Shown: positions 33,316 through 42,218 of the stretch, piece after piece | Layout of the letters: each line of letters starts with the position of its first letter | Position numbering within the stretch: position 1 is the first letter of the stretch | From: UA16 sp965661575 | Lineage (GTDB): Bacteria; Bacteroidota; Bacteroidia; Flavobacteriales_D; Sanyastnellaceae | Length of the DNA: 47,472 bases | NCBI GenBank assembly: GCA_965661575.1 | Contig: CBFIEJ010000016.1 | Location: forward strand, 1 to 47,472 | Direction of reading: 5' to 3' | The notes under the pieces: generated by a model | Told to the model about the DNA's origin: nothing | What the model saw: only the letters and a program-made list of their open reading frames with translations | The model's database searches: none | Made by a program: the position numbers and the translations under genes

Positions 33316-33720
33316 CTAAGTCAGTACAGAGCTTCTTTTGGTCAGAAACTGCAGCAATATCCACAACCAACTTGCGATAAGCAGAACACCTCCAACAGGA
33401 GGCGCCAAGCGAAAAAGGCTTTGTTCCACCCCGTCGGGATTGATCGATTCCAAAAGGAGGACACCTGAAAAAAGTACAATCCCCAACACAAGCAAACGCT
33501 CAGGCCATTGTTGACATTTTCTGGAAACCCAGGCGTTACGAATCAAGGTCATCACCAGCAATCCCAACCCCATATCACGCAAATATTCAACGCCGATGGA
33601 CCACCGCGTTTGCAGCACAGGGTCAACCAATGCATGCCGGCCGTAGGCCGCCAAACCAATGGAAGTTGCCACCGCAATCAATCCGAGTGCAACCCAACAA
33701 TCCTTTTCTTTGTTCTTCAT
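33316..33720 (-). CDS. DUF423 membrane protein
   Basis: 134 residues from the ATG at 33720 with four hydrophobic segments, the length and topology of DUF423 (YgdD/TMEM256-like) proteins. The first helix ends at AAYGRHAL, comparable to the family's GAFGAHAL, followed by WSIGVEYLRDMGLGLLVMTL and FRLAPPVGGVLLIASWLWIL. The function is unknown. The in-frame ATG at 33729 is only one base after the promoter box, so 33720 is preferred. Confidence 0.85.
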   Translation of the reverse strand: MKNKEKDCWVALGLIAVATSIGLAAYGRHALVDPVLQTRWSIGVEYLRDMGLGLLVMTLIRNAWVSRKCQQWPERLLVLGIVLFSGVLLLESINPDGVEQSLFRLAPPVGGVLLIASWLWILLQFLTKRSSVLT

Positions 33721-33730
33721 CTGCACCATG

Positions 33731-33738
33731 CAAACTTA
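33731..33738 (-). promoter_or_regulatory. -7 promoter box for DUF423 gene
   Basis: The minus strand reads TAAGTTTG, a perfect match, ending 10 bases before the ATG at 33720. The predicted leader is only a few bases. Confidence 0.5.
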
Positions 33739-33808
33739 TCTTCAGGTGTTCCCGGCAAACCCGATATTTGCTTCAAAGAAATCAACAAGAACATCGAATC
33801 TTTCTCAC

Positions 33809-36100
33809 ATGCAGTTAAAAATCAGTCTGTCATTGCTCATCAGTATTTGCCTCTTAGCAATCAACAGTTTGAGCCTTGCACAATCTCCGTGGAACTGGCA
33901 ACTCCAGTCAGGTCCACAAGTGGTGCTAGAGGGTGAGATTATGCCGCACCCTTTTGCCGGAGGCCTCCGCGCCCCCCAATGGTCGCCCATTGACATGGAT
34001 GGAGACGGTGATGAAGACCTATTTGTTTTCGATCGAGACGGCAATCGCATTTTAGTTTTCGAGCGCGGCAATTCAGAATGGACCGAACGACCAGATTGGT
34101 CCGAAGGGTGGCCCGAGATGAGGCACTGGGCCCTGTTGCGAGATTTTGACTGCGATGGTCTTCCTGATCTATTTACGAGTTTCCAAAACAACATCCATGT
34201 CTGGAAAAACATGGGATTGAATCCAAATGGAGCTCCTAGTTTTGAGCCGTTCGCGATTCCATTGATGGCCTCTTGGGATTTCGGGAATGGCGCTCAAGAA
34301 TTACCCGTCATCTGTCCATTTGCAGACAAACCCGCCATTTGGGACATGGACAACGACGGTGATTTGGACTTTGTGTCCTTCACTGAGACCAGTACGCGAC
34401 TCTACAGGTTTTCAGGTCAAGCTTCCTGCACCTTGGATTTGAAGTGTACCAATCGCTGTTACGCGATGGTTTCAGAGGGAAGTGAAGACAATACGCTCTT
34501 CATTGGAGAAGACCATTCGTGCAATTTTAACGTGGTGGACCCTGAAGGTCGCCCATTGGACGACCAGGCAATGACAGGACGAATGCACGCAGGCGGCGCA
34601 ATCACTGCATTGCAACTGGATGGCGAAGCAGAACACGACCTCCTCATTTCTGACGTCTCCTACCCACAAATCAGTGGTCTTTTCCTTGAAAGTTCTAGCG
34701 ATAACCAAGACAGCACGGCTTGGGTCGATTATGCTTTTCCGGCACTCATTGACCACGAGGGTCCAGCCGACTCGGTCGACCTGGAGCGGTTTCCTGCAGC
34801 TTACCCCATCGACATAGATTCAGACGGGGACATTGACCTCATCTTCTCCCCAAATATTGGCTTCGAAATTGACGATGACCAATGCGTTCAACTCTGGACA
34901 AATGAGGGAACTGCGGCGTCCCCTGTATGGTCATTGGAAGACGACCGTTACATCCAAGATGGTATGATCGACGTGGGACGCGGAGCCAAACCGAAACTCG
35001 TTGACCTCGATGGCGATGGAGATCTGGATCTTTTGGTAGGCAACAAGGAACGCTACGAAGGCGTCACGGACACGCCTACTGCGATTGCACTTTTTGAGAA
35101 TGTTGGAACAAGCACTGATCCGAGCTTCGAGTGGAGAACTTGGAATGCCGTCGATGTTGACGTCAACAACATCGAGAGCGCATTTCCAGCGATTGGCGAT
35201 TTGGACGGCGACGGCGATATGGATCTTTTATTGGGTGATGAATTGGGTTACATCCACCAATTCGAGAACATCGCTGGAGCCGGCTCCTGGCCCATTTGGG
35301 AAATGTTGGAGTTGGCTATCACTGACTCCGATGGTGAAGTCATCGATGTCGGGCAGTTCGCAGCCCCCCAGCTACTCGATGTGGACGGCAACGGCCAGAT
35401 GGATTTGATCATCGGCGAAAAAAATGGAAGTCTCAAACTTTACCTGAACTGCTCCACGGGAGGCGCAGCTACTTGGTGCCTCAGCACAACACCAGAAAAC
35501 GGTTCCAATTGGGCAGGCATCCAAGCCAACCAGGCGGATATAATCAATGGCTACTCCACCCCCTGCCTCTATGGTGACGAAAGTGGCATACACATGATGA
35601 TTGGCAATGAGCTCGGAGCGATTCAATACTATGGCCTCCTCGATGCCGAGAACATCTTAGAACCATTGGTGGAAATCACCGATGCTGTGGGAAATTACAT
35701 TCACGGTGCGCGAGCTGCGGCGACCTTTGCTGACGTAAATGCCGACGGTTATCCCGAGATGCTCATCGGAATTCACAACGGTGGGATACGTTGGCACCAA
35801 GGAATCGTCACTGATATATCGACTGCTATGCAACCCAGTCCAACCATGCTCTACCCGAATCCCGTCACCACCAACAGCGTGGTGACGATTGAGCACCTTG
35901 CAACCTCGCCATTTGCTTTCAACTGCCGTGAAAAAGCCCAGTGGATTGCAATGGATGGTCGAATTGTCCAAGCCCAAGAGACTGCACCGGGATCGTTCTT
36001 AGCTCCGAACACTCCTGGAATGTACGTCCTCTTGCTTTCAAATTGCAATGATGCCGAGCCAGCTACACCGCAAAAAACCCCAGTTGTCGTCTTACCCTGA
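33809..36100 (+). CDS. T9SS-exported VCBS/FG-GAP-repeat protein
   Basis: 763 residues from the ATG at 33809, which opens a signal peptide (SLLISICLLAINSLSLAQ). The longer open frame from 33659 overlaps the divergent DUF423 gene. The body holds eight acidic Ca2+-loop repeats of the VCBS/FG-GAP type: DMDGDGDEDL, DFDCDGLPDL, DMDNDGDLDF, DIDSDGDIDL, DLDGDGDLDL, DLDGDGDMDL, DVDGNGQMDL and DVNADGYPEM, which predict an integrin-alpha-like beta-propeller needing calcium. The last 85 or so residues are a type-A T9SS sorting domain (LYPNPVTTNSVVTIEH, GMYVLLLSN). It is probably a surface adhesin or matrix protein. It is a single gene and converges with mdh. Confidence 0.88.
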   Translation: MQLKISLSLLISICLLAINSLSLAQSPWNWQLQSGPQVVLEGEIMPHPFAGGLRAPQWSPIDMDGDGDEDLFVFDRDGNRILVFERGNSEWTERPDWSEGWPEMRHWALLRDFDCDGLPDLFTSFQNNIHVWKNMGLNPNGAPSFEPFAIPLMASWDFGNGAQELPVICPFADKPAIWDMDNDGDLDFVSFTETSTRLYRFSGQASCTLDLKCTNRCYAMVSEGSEDNTLFIGEDHSCNFNVVDPEGRPLDDQAMTGRMHAGGAITALQLDGEAEHDLLISDVSYPQISGLFLESSSDNQDSTAWVDYAFPALIDHEGPADSVDLERFPAAYPIDIDSDGDIDLIFSPNIGFEIDDDQCVQLWTNEGTAASPVWSLEDDRYIQDGMIDVGRGAKPKLVDLDGDGDLDLLVGNKERYEGVTDTPTAIALFENVGTSTDPSFEWRTWNAVDVDVNNIESAFPAIGDLDGDGDMDLLLGDELGYIHQFENIAGAGSWPIWEMLELAITDSDGEVIDVGQFAAPQLLDVDGNGQMDLIIGEKNGSLKLYLNCSTGGAATWCLSTTPENGSNWAGIQANQADIINGYSTPCLYGDESGIHMMIGNELGAIQYYGLLDAENILEPLVEITDAVGNYIHGARAAATFADVNADGYPEMLIGIHNGGIRWHQGIVTDISTAMQPSPTMLYPNPVTTNSVVTIEHLATSPFAFNCREKAQWIAMDGRIVQAQETAPGSFLAPNTPGMYVLLLSNCNDAEPATPQKTPVVVLP

Positions 36101-36127
36101 TTGAGCAATCAGAGGGGACGAAAAGGC

Positions 36128-37060
36128 TCAGGCATTCATACGGTCTAGGACGTCAGCGACAGATCGCACAGCCTTCTCACTCTCGCTCAACAGGGCTTTT
36201 TCATCATCATTCAATTCGAGTTCGATGATTTCCTCAATTCCATTCTTGCCCAATTTGACGGGCACACCAATGTATAAATCATTGATTCCGTACTCACCTG
36301 TGAGCCAAGCACATACCGGGAAAATCCGCTTCTGATCACGAACAATGGCTTCAACCATTTGCGCCGCTGCTGCACCCGGAGCATACCATGCAGACGTTCC
36401 GAGCAAATTCACGATTTCACCGCCACCTTTCTTTGTGCGAGCGACAATCGCTTCCAATTTATCGCTGTCGATCAATTCAGTCACTGGAATGCCCCCAACT
36501 GTCGTGTAACGTGGAAGCGGCACCATCGTGTCACCATGTCCCCCCATCAATACAGCTTGGATGTCTTTTGGTGAGCAATCCAAGGCCTCTGCTAGGAAGG
36601 CACGGTAACGAGCTGTATCCAAGATACCTGCCATTCCCATCACCTTGTGCGATGGTTTGTTTGCCGTCAAGTAAGCACAATAGGTCATCACATCAAGTGG
36701 GTTGGAAACCACAATGATGATGGCGTCAGGGCTATGCTCCAAAATAGAATTGGTCACGCTCTTGACAATACCTGAATTCGTTGCGATCAAGTCATCGCGG
36801 CTCATACCTGGCTTTCGGGGAAGTCCACTGGTGATGACCACCACGTCAGAGCCTGCAGTCTTTACGTAGTCGTTGGTCGCTCCAACTGTGCGCGTATCGT
36901 ACAAGTTAATGGGCGCTGTTTCCCAGATATCGAGGGCTTTACCCTCGGCAAATCCATCCTTGATATCGAGCAAAACGACCTCGTTGGCCACTTCGCGTGT
37001 TGCTAAAACATTTGCGCAAGTCGCTCCAACATTTCCGGCTCCAACTACAGTTACTTTCAT
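36128..37060 (-). CDS. mdh: Malate dehydrogenase
   Basis: 310 residues. NAD-dependent enzyme of the LDH-like MDH branch converting malate and oxaloacetate. Visible are the nucleotide loop GAGNVGA (7-13), the NAD-selective Asp32 in LLDIKDG, the substrate-specificity loop with Arg82 and Arg88 (GLPRKPGMSRDDL), VSNPLDVMTY, the Arg151 segment LDTARYR and catalytic His175 in GGHGDT. The C terminus is the usual acidic helix. Arg82 fits malate rather than lactate specificity. It is monocistronic, with a promoter box 25 bases upstream. Confidence 0.97.
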   Translation of the reverse strand: MKVTVVGAGNVGATCANVLATREVANEVVLLDIKDGFAEGKALDIWETAPINLYDTRTVGATNDYVKTAGSDVVVITSGLPRKPGMSRDDLIATNSGIVKSVTNSILEHSPDAIIIVVSNPLDVMTYCAYLTANKPSHKVMGMAGILDTARYRAFLAEALDCSPKDIQAVLMGGHGDTMVPLPRYTTVGGIPVTELIDSDKLEAIVARTKKGGGEIVNLLGTSAWYAPGAAAAQMVEAIVRDQKRIFPVCAWLTGEYGINDLYIGVPVKLGKNGIEEIIELELNDDEKALLSESEKAVRSVADVLDRMNA

Positions 37061-37085
37061 AATGAGTGATTGATGATTTCGACGG

Positions 37086-37093
37086 CAAAACTA
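37086..37093 (-). promoter_or_regulatory. -7 promoter box for mdh
   Basis: The minus strand reads TAGTTTTG, a perfect match, ending 25 bases before the ATG at 37060. Confidence 0.5.
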
Positions 37094-37200
37094 CAACAAG
37101 CCACTCCTGAATTCCACCCCGTGAATCACAATTCTGAGGATTGTCTCTCGCTCGAGCCGAATACTTGCTTGAATCTAGCGCATCGCTGGGGTGCGTTTCT

Positions 37201-37208
37201 TATTTTCG
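37201..37208 (+). promoter_or_regulatory. Possible -7 box for MORN-repeat gene (one mismatch)
   Basis: TATTTTCG differs from TAnnTTTG at one base and ends 5 bases before the ATG at 37214. The match is weak but the spacing equals that of the perfect boxes. Confidence 0.3.
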
Positions 37209-37213
37209 CCCCC

Positions 37214-38317
37214 ATGACGCAACCACTTTACCAAAGCGCCGCGCGGCTCTTGTTTGTACTCATCATCTTTCTGTTTGGACAAAACTCAGCTCAAGCTCAA
37301 CCCGGACTTGTTGGCAGCGATCTCTGGCCAAAGGGTGAAGCCGGCACTGATTTCAATCTAAACAACGCTTCCAATCAAAAAGATGGACCTTGGATTCGAG
37401 TTTGGCCCAACGGCAATCTCTATTATAGCGGCACATTTGATGCAGGCGTTCCTGTTGGTGAATTCACCTTTTTTTATGAGACTGGTGAGGTTCTGTCTGA
37501 AGTGATTCAGACCAGCGGTGGGAAGCGTTCGTTCACCAAATTATTTCGGACAGACGGAAGCTTGCAAGCCGAGGGCTTGTACCTCACGTCTCAAGATTTG
37601 GATGAAAACGGTGAGCCCATTCGAAAGAAACAAGGCGAATGGAAGTATTACGATCAGAAAGCTCAACTGCGCCTTTTAGAGAATTATGCAAATGACATCT
37701 TAAACGGCCCCACTCAAAGAATCGCAGAACGAGGGCAGTTGCTTGAAGATGGCAGCTACCTCCAAGGAAACCGCGATGGCATCTGGAAAACTTGGGACGA
37801 AACCGGACTGCTTCTCTCCGAAATTGGATATGACAATGGACACTTTCACGGGACTTGCCGAGTAAGTCATTCGAACGGACGTCCACGCTCGATTGGGATG
37901 TACAGAGACGGAAAAGAGACAGGGTTCTGGAAAACCTTCACCGAAAACGGCACCTTGGAAAACACTCGTCAATTTGAAGACGGAGAGCTGGTGAAAGAAA
38001 TCCACGAGAACGGCAAAGTACTCCTGACCTATGCCGACGGTCGACCGCGAGAAGAATTTGTTGTAGTCAACCAAAAGAAAGACGGTCCATTCCGAGAATG
38101 GCATGACTCCGGTGAATGGGCCATGGAAGAAGAGGTAGACCCGATAAGCGGTGAAGCTTATTTTCGGCGCGTTCTCGATGGTGAAATGATCCGAAGAGAG
38201 GGCGAATATGTGAATGGTCTACTCGAGGGAGAAGTGTACCACTACGACCAAAACAGTCGTTTGCATTTGGTCGAGATTTACGAAAATGGAAAACTGATTC
38301 GTTCTGATCAGAAATGA
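37214..38317 (+). CDS. Secreted MORN/YwqK-like repeat protein
   Basis: 367 residues from the ATG at 37214, which starts a signal peptide (LLFVLIIFLFGQNSAQAQ). The longer open frame from 37070 overlaps the mdh promoter. The mature protein is built of about ten MORN-like repeats of the form NG-x-L-x2-x-G-x-ydnG-x3-G, for example WPNGNLYYSGTFDAGVPVG, EWKYYDQKAQLR, GIWKTWDETGLLLSEIGYDNG and GFWKTFTENGTLENTRQFEDG. Such proteins are often labelled YwqK-family antitoxins by databases, but a secreted repeat protein is not an antitoxin. The stop overlaps the next gene by 4 bases, coupling it to the T9SS subtilase. No T9SS sorting domain is present. Confidence 0.85.
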   Translation: MTQPLYQSAARLLFVLIIFLFGQNSAQAQPGLVGSDLWPKGEAGTDFNLNNASNQKDGPWIRVWPNGNLYYSGTFDAGVPVGEFTFFYETGEVLSEVIQTSGGKRSFTKLFRTDGSLQAEGLYLTSQDLDENGEPIRKKQGEWKYYDQKAQLRLLENYANDILNGPTQRIAERGQLLEDGSYLQGNRDGIWKTWDETGLLLSEIGYDNGHFHGTCRVSHSNGRPRSIGMYRDGKETGFWKTFTENGTLENTRQFEDGELVKEIHENGKVLLTYADGRPREEFVVVNQKKDGPFREWHDSGEWAMEEEVDPISGEAYFRRVLDGEMIRREGEYVNGLLEGEVYHYDQNSRLHLVEIYENGKLIRSDQK

Positions 38318-40035
38318 ACCAGTGCCCTCAAATATGGAAGTTACTTGGTGGATTCATTTTGCTGACTTTATGCCAAGTAAACATCCTTCAAGGTCAGACC
38401 GCTCCCGACAGATATTGGGTGCAATTCTCGGGGAAAGAACTGCCTGAGTTGGTTGCCGGACACTTCACCCCGTTTTCATTGAATGCACCCGAAGATTTCT
38501 TGAGTGAGCGCTCAATTCAAAGGCGCAAAAGACAATCAATCCCAATCACTGCTCACGACCTCCCGATCGCACCATCCTACGTTGAAGCCATTGAAGAAAT
38601 TGAAGAATTGGACATCATCCTGAACAGCAAATGGTTCAATGCCGTCACGGTCAGATTGCGAGATACCAGCTTTGACGTTCAATCCCTTCTGGACTTACCG
38701 ATGGTCTCCGCAGTGAAGAGTGTCTTGCAAACCGGTTCGAAAAGACCCTCTGTCTTTGAAGCCATTGATGAGCCTCGAATCCGAAGGAGAATGGAGGATT
38801 CCACAAGCTACGGACAAGGCTGGGCGCCATTGGTTCAGCTCAATGGTGACTGGTTGCATGGCATGGGGTTTCGCGGCCAAGGAATGTGGATTGCCGTTTT
38901 GGATGCCGGATTTGAAAATGCAGATCATTTGCCCATTTTTGACCGCATGCGGCATGAAGGGCGCATGCGTTCAGGGTTGGACGCTATGAACTCACAAGGC
39001 GGATTGTTTGCCCATCATAGGCACGGAACAGCTGTGCTCGGGACCATGGCAGGTAGTCTCGAAGATTCCCTCATTGGCACGGCTCCTGAAGGAACATACT
39101 GGCTCTATCGCACAGAAGATGCTTACAGTGAATATCTGATTGAAGAAGATTATTGGGTGGTGGCAGCCGAGCACGCCGATAGCCTTGGAGTTGATCTGAT
39201 CAACACGTCCCTTGGGTACAGTCAATTCGACGATTCCACCATGAATCACATTTACGATGATCTCGACGGTGTGACCACGCGTATCTCACAGGCGACCACA
39301 TGGGCAGCAGAAAAAGGAATCTTGTGCGTCACAAGCGCAGGGAATAGCGGAAGCGCTCCATGGCATTTCATCACTGCCCCTGCAGATGCCGATGGAATCT
39401 TAACTGTGGGGGCGGTAAACTCTGCCGGTGAACATGCTGCTTTCAGTGGATGGGGCCCCACAGCTGATGGACGAGTGAAACCTGAAGTCATGGCATTGGG
39501 AGTCGATGCTGCCTATCCGTTTGCCGATGGAACCATTCGAAGTGGCAATGGCACAAGCTTTTCTTCCCCCATTCTTTGTGGAGCAGCCGCGTGTCTCTGG
39601 CAAGCGTTTCCTGAAGCAACAGCCCAAGAAGTGCGAAGCGCGATCATCGCATCGGCTCATCTGGCGGCTGCGCCCAATGACAGCATGGGCTTTGGAATTC
39701 CCGATATGCGTAGCGCTTTCAACATCCTCGATAACGACGGCGCAGGGCATTGGGACGAAAATTCCGCAGATGACGAGTTGCTGCTCTTCCCCAATCCAAG
39801 CACCGACGGTACTGTTCGTTGGATTTATTCGGGAATTGAAGCTCCTGATGCCTGGCGGGTTTGGAACTCAAGAGGACAGTTGATGACCGAGGGTCACCTT
39901 CCAGAATGGACCACACCAGACGGCCACCACCAAGGGTGGATTTCAGATGTCCCCTGTGGCTCTGGAATTTATCTCATTCAATTGATTGCTGAAGGCCGCG
40001 TGCTCACGACACACTCCTGGATCATCAATCAATAA
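38314..40035 (+). CDS. T9SS-exported subtilisin-like serine protease (S8)
   Basis: 573 residues with an N-terminal signal peptide (LLGGFILLTLCQVNILQGQ). A propeptide-like region (about 35-150) precedes the S8 domain. The catalytic triad is visible: Asp197 in VLDAGF, His237 in HRHGTAV and Ser415 in NGTSFSSP, with TSAGNSG supplying the oxyanion Asn. The last 85 or so residues form a type-A T9SS sorting domain (LLLFPNPSTDGTV, GSGIYLIQL). It is predicted to be a surface or released protease. The 4-base overlap with the MORN-repeat gene suggests the two secreted proteins are made together. The 3' end overlaps the convergent rarA gene by 7 bases. Confidence 0.93.
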   Translation: MNQCPQIWKLLGGFILLTLCQVNILQGQTAPDRYWVQFSGKELPELVAGHFTPFSLNAPEDFLSERSIQRRKRQSIPITAHDLPIAPSYVEAIEEIEELDIILNSKWFNAVTVRLRDTSFDVQSLLDLPMVSAVKSVLQTGSKRPSVFEAIDEPRIRRRMEDSTSYGQGWAPLVQLNGDWLHGMGFRGQGMWIAVLDAGFENADHLPIFDRMRHEGRMRSGLDAMNSQGGLFAHHRHGTAVLGTMAGSLEDSLIGTAPEGTYWLYRTEDAYSEYLIEEDYWVVAAEHADSLGVDLINTSLGYSQFDDSTMNHIYDDLDGVTTRISQATTWAAEKGILCVTSAGNSGSAPWHFITAPADADGILTVGAVNSAGEHAAFSGWGPTADGRVKPEVMALGVDAAYPFADGTIRSGNGTSFSSPILCGAAACLWQAFPEATAQEVRSAIIASAHLAAAPNDSMGFGIPDMRSAFNILDNDGAGHWDENSADDELLLFPNPSTDGTVRWIYSGIEAPDAWRVWNSRGQLMTEGHLPEWTTPDGHHQGWISDVPCGSGIYLIQLIAEGRVLTTHSWIINQ

Positions 40036-41303
40036 CCGTATTTGGACTTCCAAAGCGCTCTTTGTCGTTGGCGAATGGCGTCTTCTTTGGGGTTTGAACC
40101 GGGCTCATAGTAACGTTTACCAGCGATTTGCTCCGGCTGAAATTCCTGGCCGCTGAAATGATCTGGAGCATCATGATCGTAGGAATACCCCTTTCCGAAA
40201 CCCTGACTCTTCATCCAAGCATTGGGAGCATTGCGCAAGTGAATCGGTACAGCCAAGTCGCCGGAGGCTTCAACCTCTTCAAGGGCTCTTGCGATGGCTG
40301 CATAAGAGGCATTACTCTTGGGGCTAGTCGCCATGTAGATGACGCACTGGGCTAGAATTATTCGACCTTCAGGCATGCCGATTCGTTCCACCGCTGTGAA
40401 TGCTTCATTGGCAATCACCAAGGCCGTCGGATTGGCCATTCCAATGTCTTCCGATGCTGAAATGATCAAACGACGCGCGATGAATTTTGGATCTTCTCCT
40501 CCTGCGACCATTCGCGCGAGATAATAAACCGCTGCGTTGGGATCACTGCCACGAATGCTCTTGATGAGAGCAGACGCAATGTCGTAATGAGACTCACCTT
40601 TCTTGTCATAGCGACTGATGGAATCGTGCACAACCTGTTTCACCAAGGCATTTGTCACCACCAACTTTCCATCTTCCGAATGATCCACAAGAAGCTCCAA
40701 AACATTGAGCAGTTTGCGCGCATCTCCCGAGCTTGACCGCAGCAATGTCTCCCATTCTTTTACGTCGACTTGCACCTCAGAAAACAACGCATCGCGGTCA
40801 ATTGCACCTTGTACAATTAACTTCATTTGAGACTCGTTAAAACCCTCTAAAACATAGGTTTGACACCGACTTATTAGAGCCGGAATAACTTCAAATGATG
40901 GGTTTTCAGTGGTGGCGCCAATCAAGGTTACAAGGCCCTTCTCTACCGCTCCGAGCAAGCTATCTTGTTGTGATTTTGAAAAGCGGTGAATCTCATCGAT
41001 GAAGAGAATCGCACGTCCAGAAAACATGCCCGCTTTACTCACTTGGGCCAGCACTTCACGCACTTCCTTTACCCCACTGTTGATTGCCGAAATCTGATGA
41101 AACGGTCGCTCACTGTGTTCCGCTATGATGCGCGCCAGAGTCGTTTTACCAACCCCGGGAGGTCCCCACAAAATCATTGAAGGCACCTGCCCTCCTTCAA
41201 TGCTTCTGCGCAGTACTTGACCTGTTCCTACCAGATGTCCTTGTCCCAAGTAGTCCTGCAATGTCTTGGGCCGCATTCGCTCGGCCAGAGGAGCCTCAAA
41301 CAT
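40029..41303 (-). CDS. rarA: Replication-associated recombination protein A
   Basis: 424-residue AAA+ ATPase of the RarA/MgsA/WRNIP1 family, a clamp-loader-like protein acting at stalled replication forks. Walker A is at residues 47-54 (GPPGVGKT), Walker B at LFIDEIHRF, sensor 1 at GATTENPSFE, then a helical lid with SSGDARKLLN (sensor 2) and the tetramerisation domain (DPNAAVYYLARM, ARRLIISASEDIG, GMPEGRIILAQ). The C terminus (GKRYYEPG and RQRQRALWK) is typical. It overlaps the upstream acyltransferase gene by 8 bases (41296-41303) and so is translated from the same message. Confidence 0.96.
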   Translation of the reverse strand: MFEAPLAERMRPKTLQDYLGQGHLVGTGQVLRRSIEGGQVPSMILWGPPGVGKTTLARIIAEHSERPFHQISAINSGVKEVREVLAQVSKAGMFSGRAILFIDEIHRFSKSQQDSLLGAVEKGLVTLIGATTENPSFEVIPALISRCQTYVLEGFNESQMKLIVQGAIDRDALFSEVQVDVKEWETLLRSSSGDARKLLNVLELLVDHSEDGKLVVTNALVKQVVHDSISRYDKKGESHYDIASALIKSIRGSDPNAAVYYLARMVAGGEDPKFIARRLIISASEDIGMANPTALVIANEAFTAVERIGMPEGRIILAQCVIYMATSPKSNASYAAIARALEEVEASGDLAVPIHLRNAPNAWMKSQGFGKGYSYDHDAPDHFSGQEFQPEQIAGKRYYEPGSNPKEDAIRQRQRALWKSKYGY

Positions 41304-42207
41304 CAGCCATCATATTACTTGATGCATCCACACGGTCCTGAATGACCACACCATCCGGTCGACTGTGCTTCCATCTTTTGTGAGACCACAACCAATGACC
41401 CGGATGGTTTCGAATATCCTGCTCCAAAAGTGTGACGCATCGGTTTAAAACTACACCGGGCTCAAGTTTCGCAGGGTCATCACAGACCAACTCATAGCGC
41501 GTGGTATACTGACCTCTGGAATCCTTGTAGATGTGCCCATAAATAACGGGCAGATCATATTGATGCGCCCATTTCTCCAGCCCGTAATACCACGCTGTTT
41601 CTTGGTTCAAAAATTGAGTCCACCACGCCTTTTTCGGATTCGCCGGACTTTGATCAAATCCCATTACAACCGCCTTTGGACTATCACCTAGCGCATGCTT
41701 CTTCATCCAAGACTGTGCATCCACAGTTCGAACCATTTCCAGTCCAAATCGTTGCCGAGAAGTTCGAACAGCCTCGTCCATCACCGGATCAGATAATTTC
41801 TTGTACACCGCCATTACATCATGGGGCACATTTTGATTGGCTGTAACCGCATAAAGCTCCCAATTGTTGAGATGACCTCCTGCGATCAATACACTCCGGC
41901 CAGATTTAAAAAAAGGCTCAAACACTTCGACATTGACATGTCTCATGCGACTCATTGCCAACTTATTGTCAATCGAAAAATGCTTAATCGATTCCACCGT
42001 AATATCGGCAAAGTGACCATAGTACTCCTTCTCAATTTTCCTATGCCATTCCTTCGTTTGATCAGGAAAGCTTCGCTCCAGATTACCGCGAATGACGTTT
42101 AAGCGGTACTTCAGAACGCGACGTGCCAAAAAAGCAAGCACAGAAGACAGGCTGTGAAGCTGAGCATACGAAAGACGAGACAGCCAAAGGAGCACCTTCA
42201 ATTTCAT
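41296..42207 (-). CDS. Lipid A biosynthesis (KDO)2-lipid IVA acyltransferase-like
   Basis: 303 residues from the ATG at 42207; the in-frame TTG at 42213 is inside the promoter spacer. LpxL/HtrB-family inner-membrane acyltransferase that adds a secondary acyl chain to lipid A. The catalytic H-x4-E is His112 to Glu117 in GGHLNNWE, followed by VYKKLSDPVMDE, MGFDQSPANPKKAW and the C-terminal HPGHWLWSHKRWK. One N-terminal hydrophobic segment is present. It overlaps rarA and starts 8 bases after the hydrolase stop, but it has its own perfect promoter box overlapping that stop. Confidence 0.92.
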   Translation of the reverse strand: MKLKVLLWLSRLSYAQLHSLSSVLAFLARRVLKYRLNVIRGNLERSFPDQTKEWHRKIEKEYYGHFADITVESIKHFSIDNKLAMSRMRHVNVEVFEPFFKSGRSVLIAGGHLNNWELYAVTANQNVPHDVMAVYKKLSDPVMDEAVRTSRQRFGLEMVRTVDAQSWMKKHALGDSPKAVVMGFDQSPANPKKAWWTQFLNQETAWYYGLEKWAHQYDLPVIYGHIYKDSRGQYTTRYELVCDDPAKLEPGVVLNRCVTLLEQDIRNHPGHWLWSHKRWKHSRPDGVVIQDRVDASSNMMADV

Positions 42208-42210
42208 GCC

Positions 42211-42218
42211 CAAAGCTA
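42211..42218 (-). promoter_or_regulatory. -7 promoter box for the acyltransferase gene, overlapping the upstream stop codon
   Basis: The minus strand reads TAGCTTTG, then GGC and the ATG at 42207. Its TAG is the stop codon of the hydrolase gene (42216-42218). A leaderless internal transcript for the acyltransferase and rarA is predicted. Confidence 0.5.

Noticed and set aside
37214..38317. Toxin-antitoxin label for the YwqK-like MORN-repeat protein.
   Set aside because: The protein has a signal peptide and no adjacent toxin gene; the repeats alone do not indicate an antitoxin.
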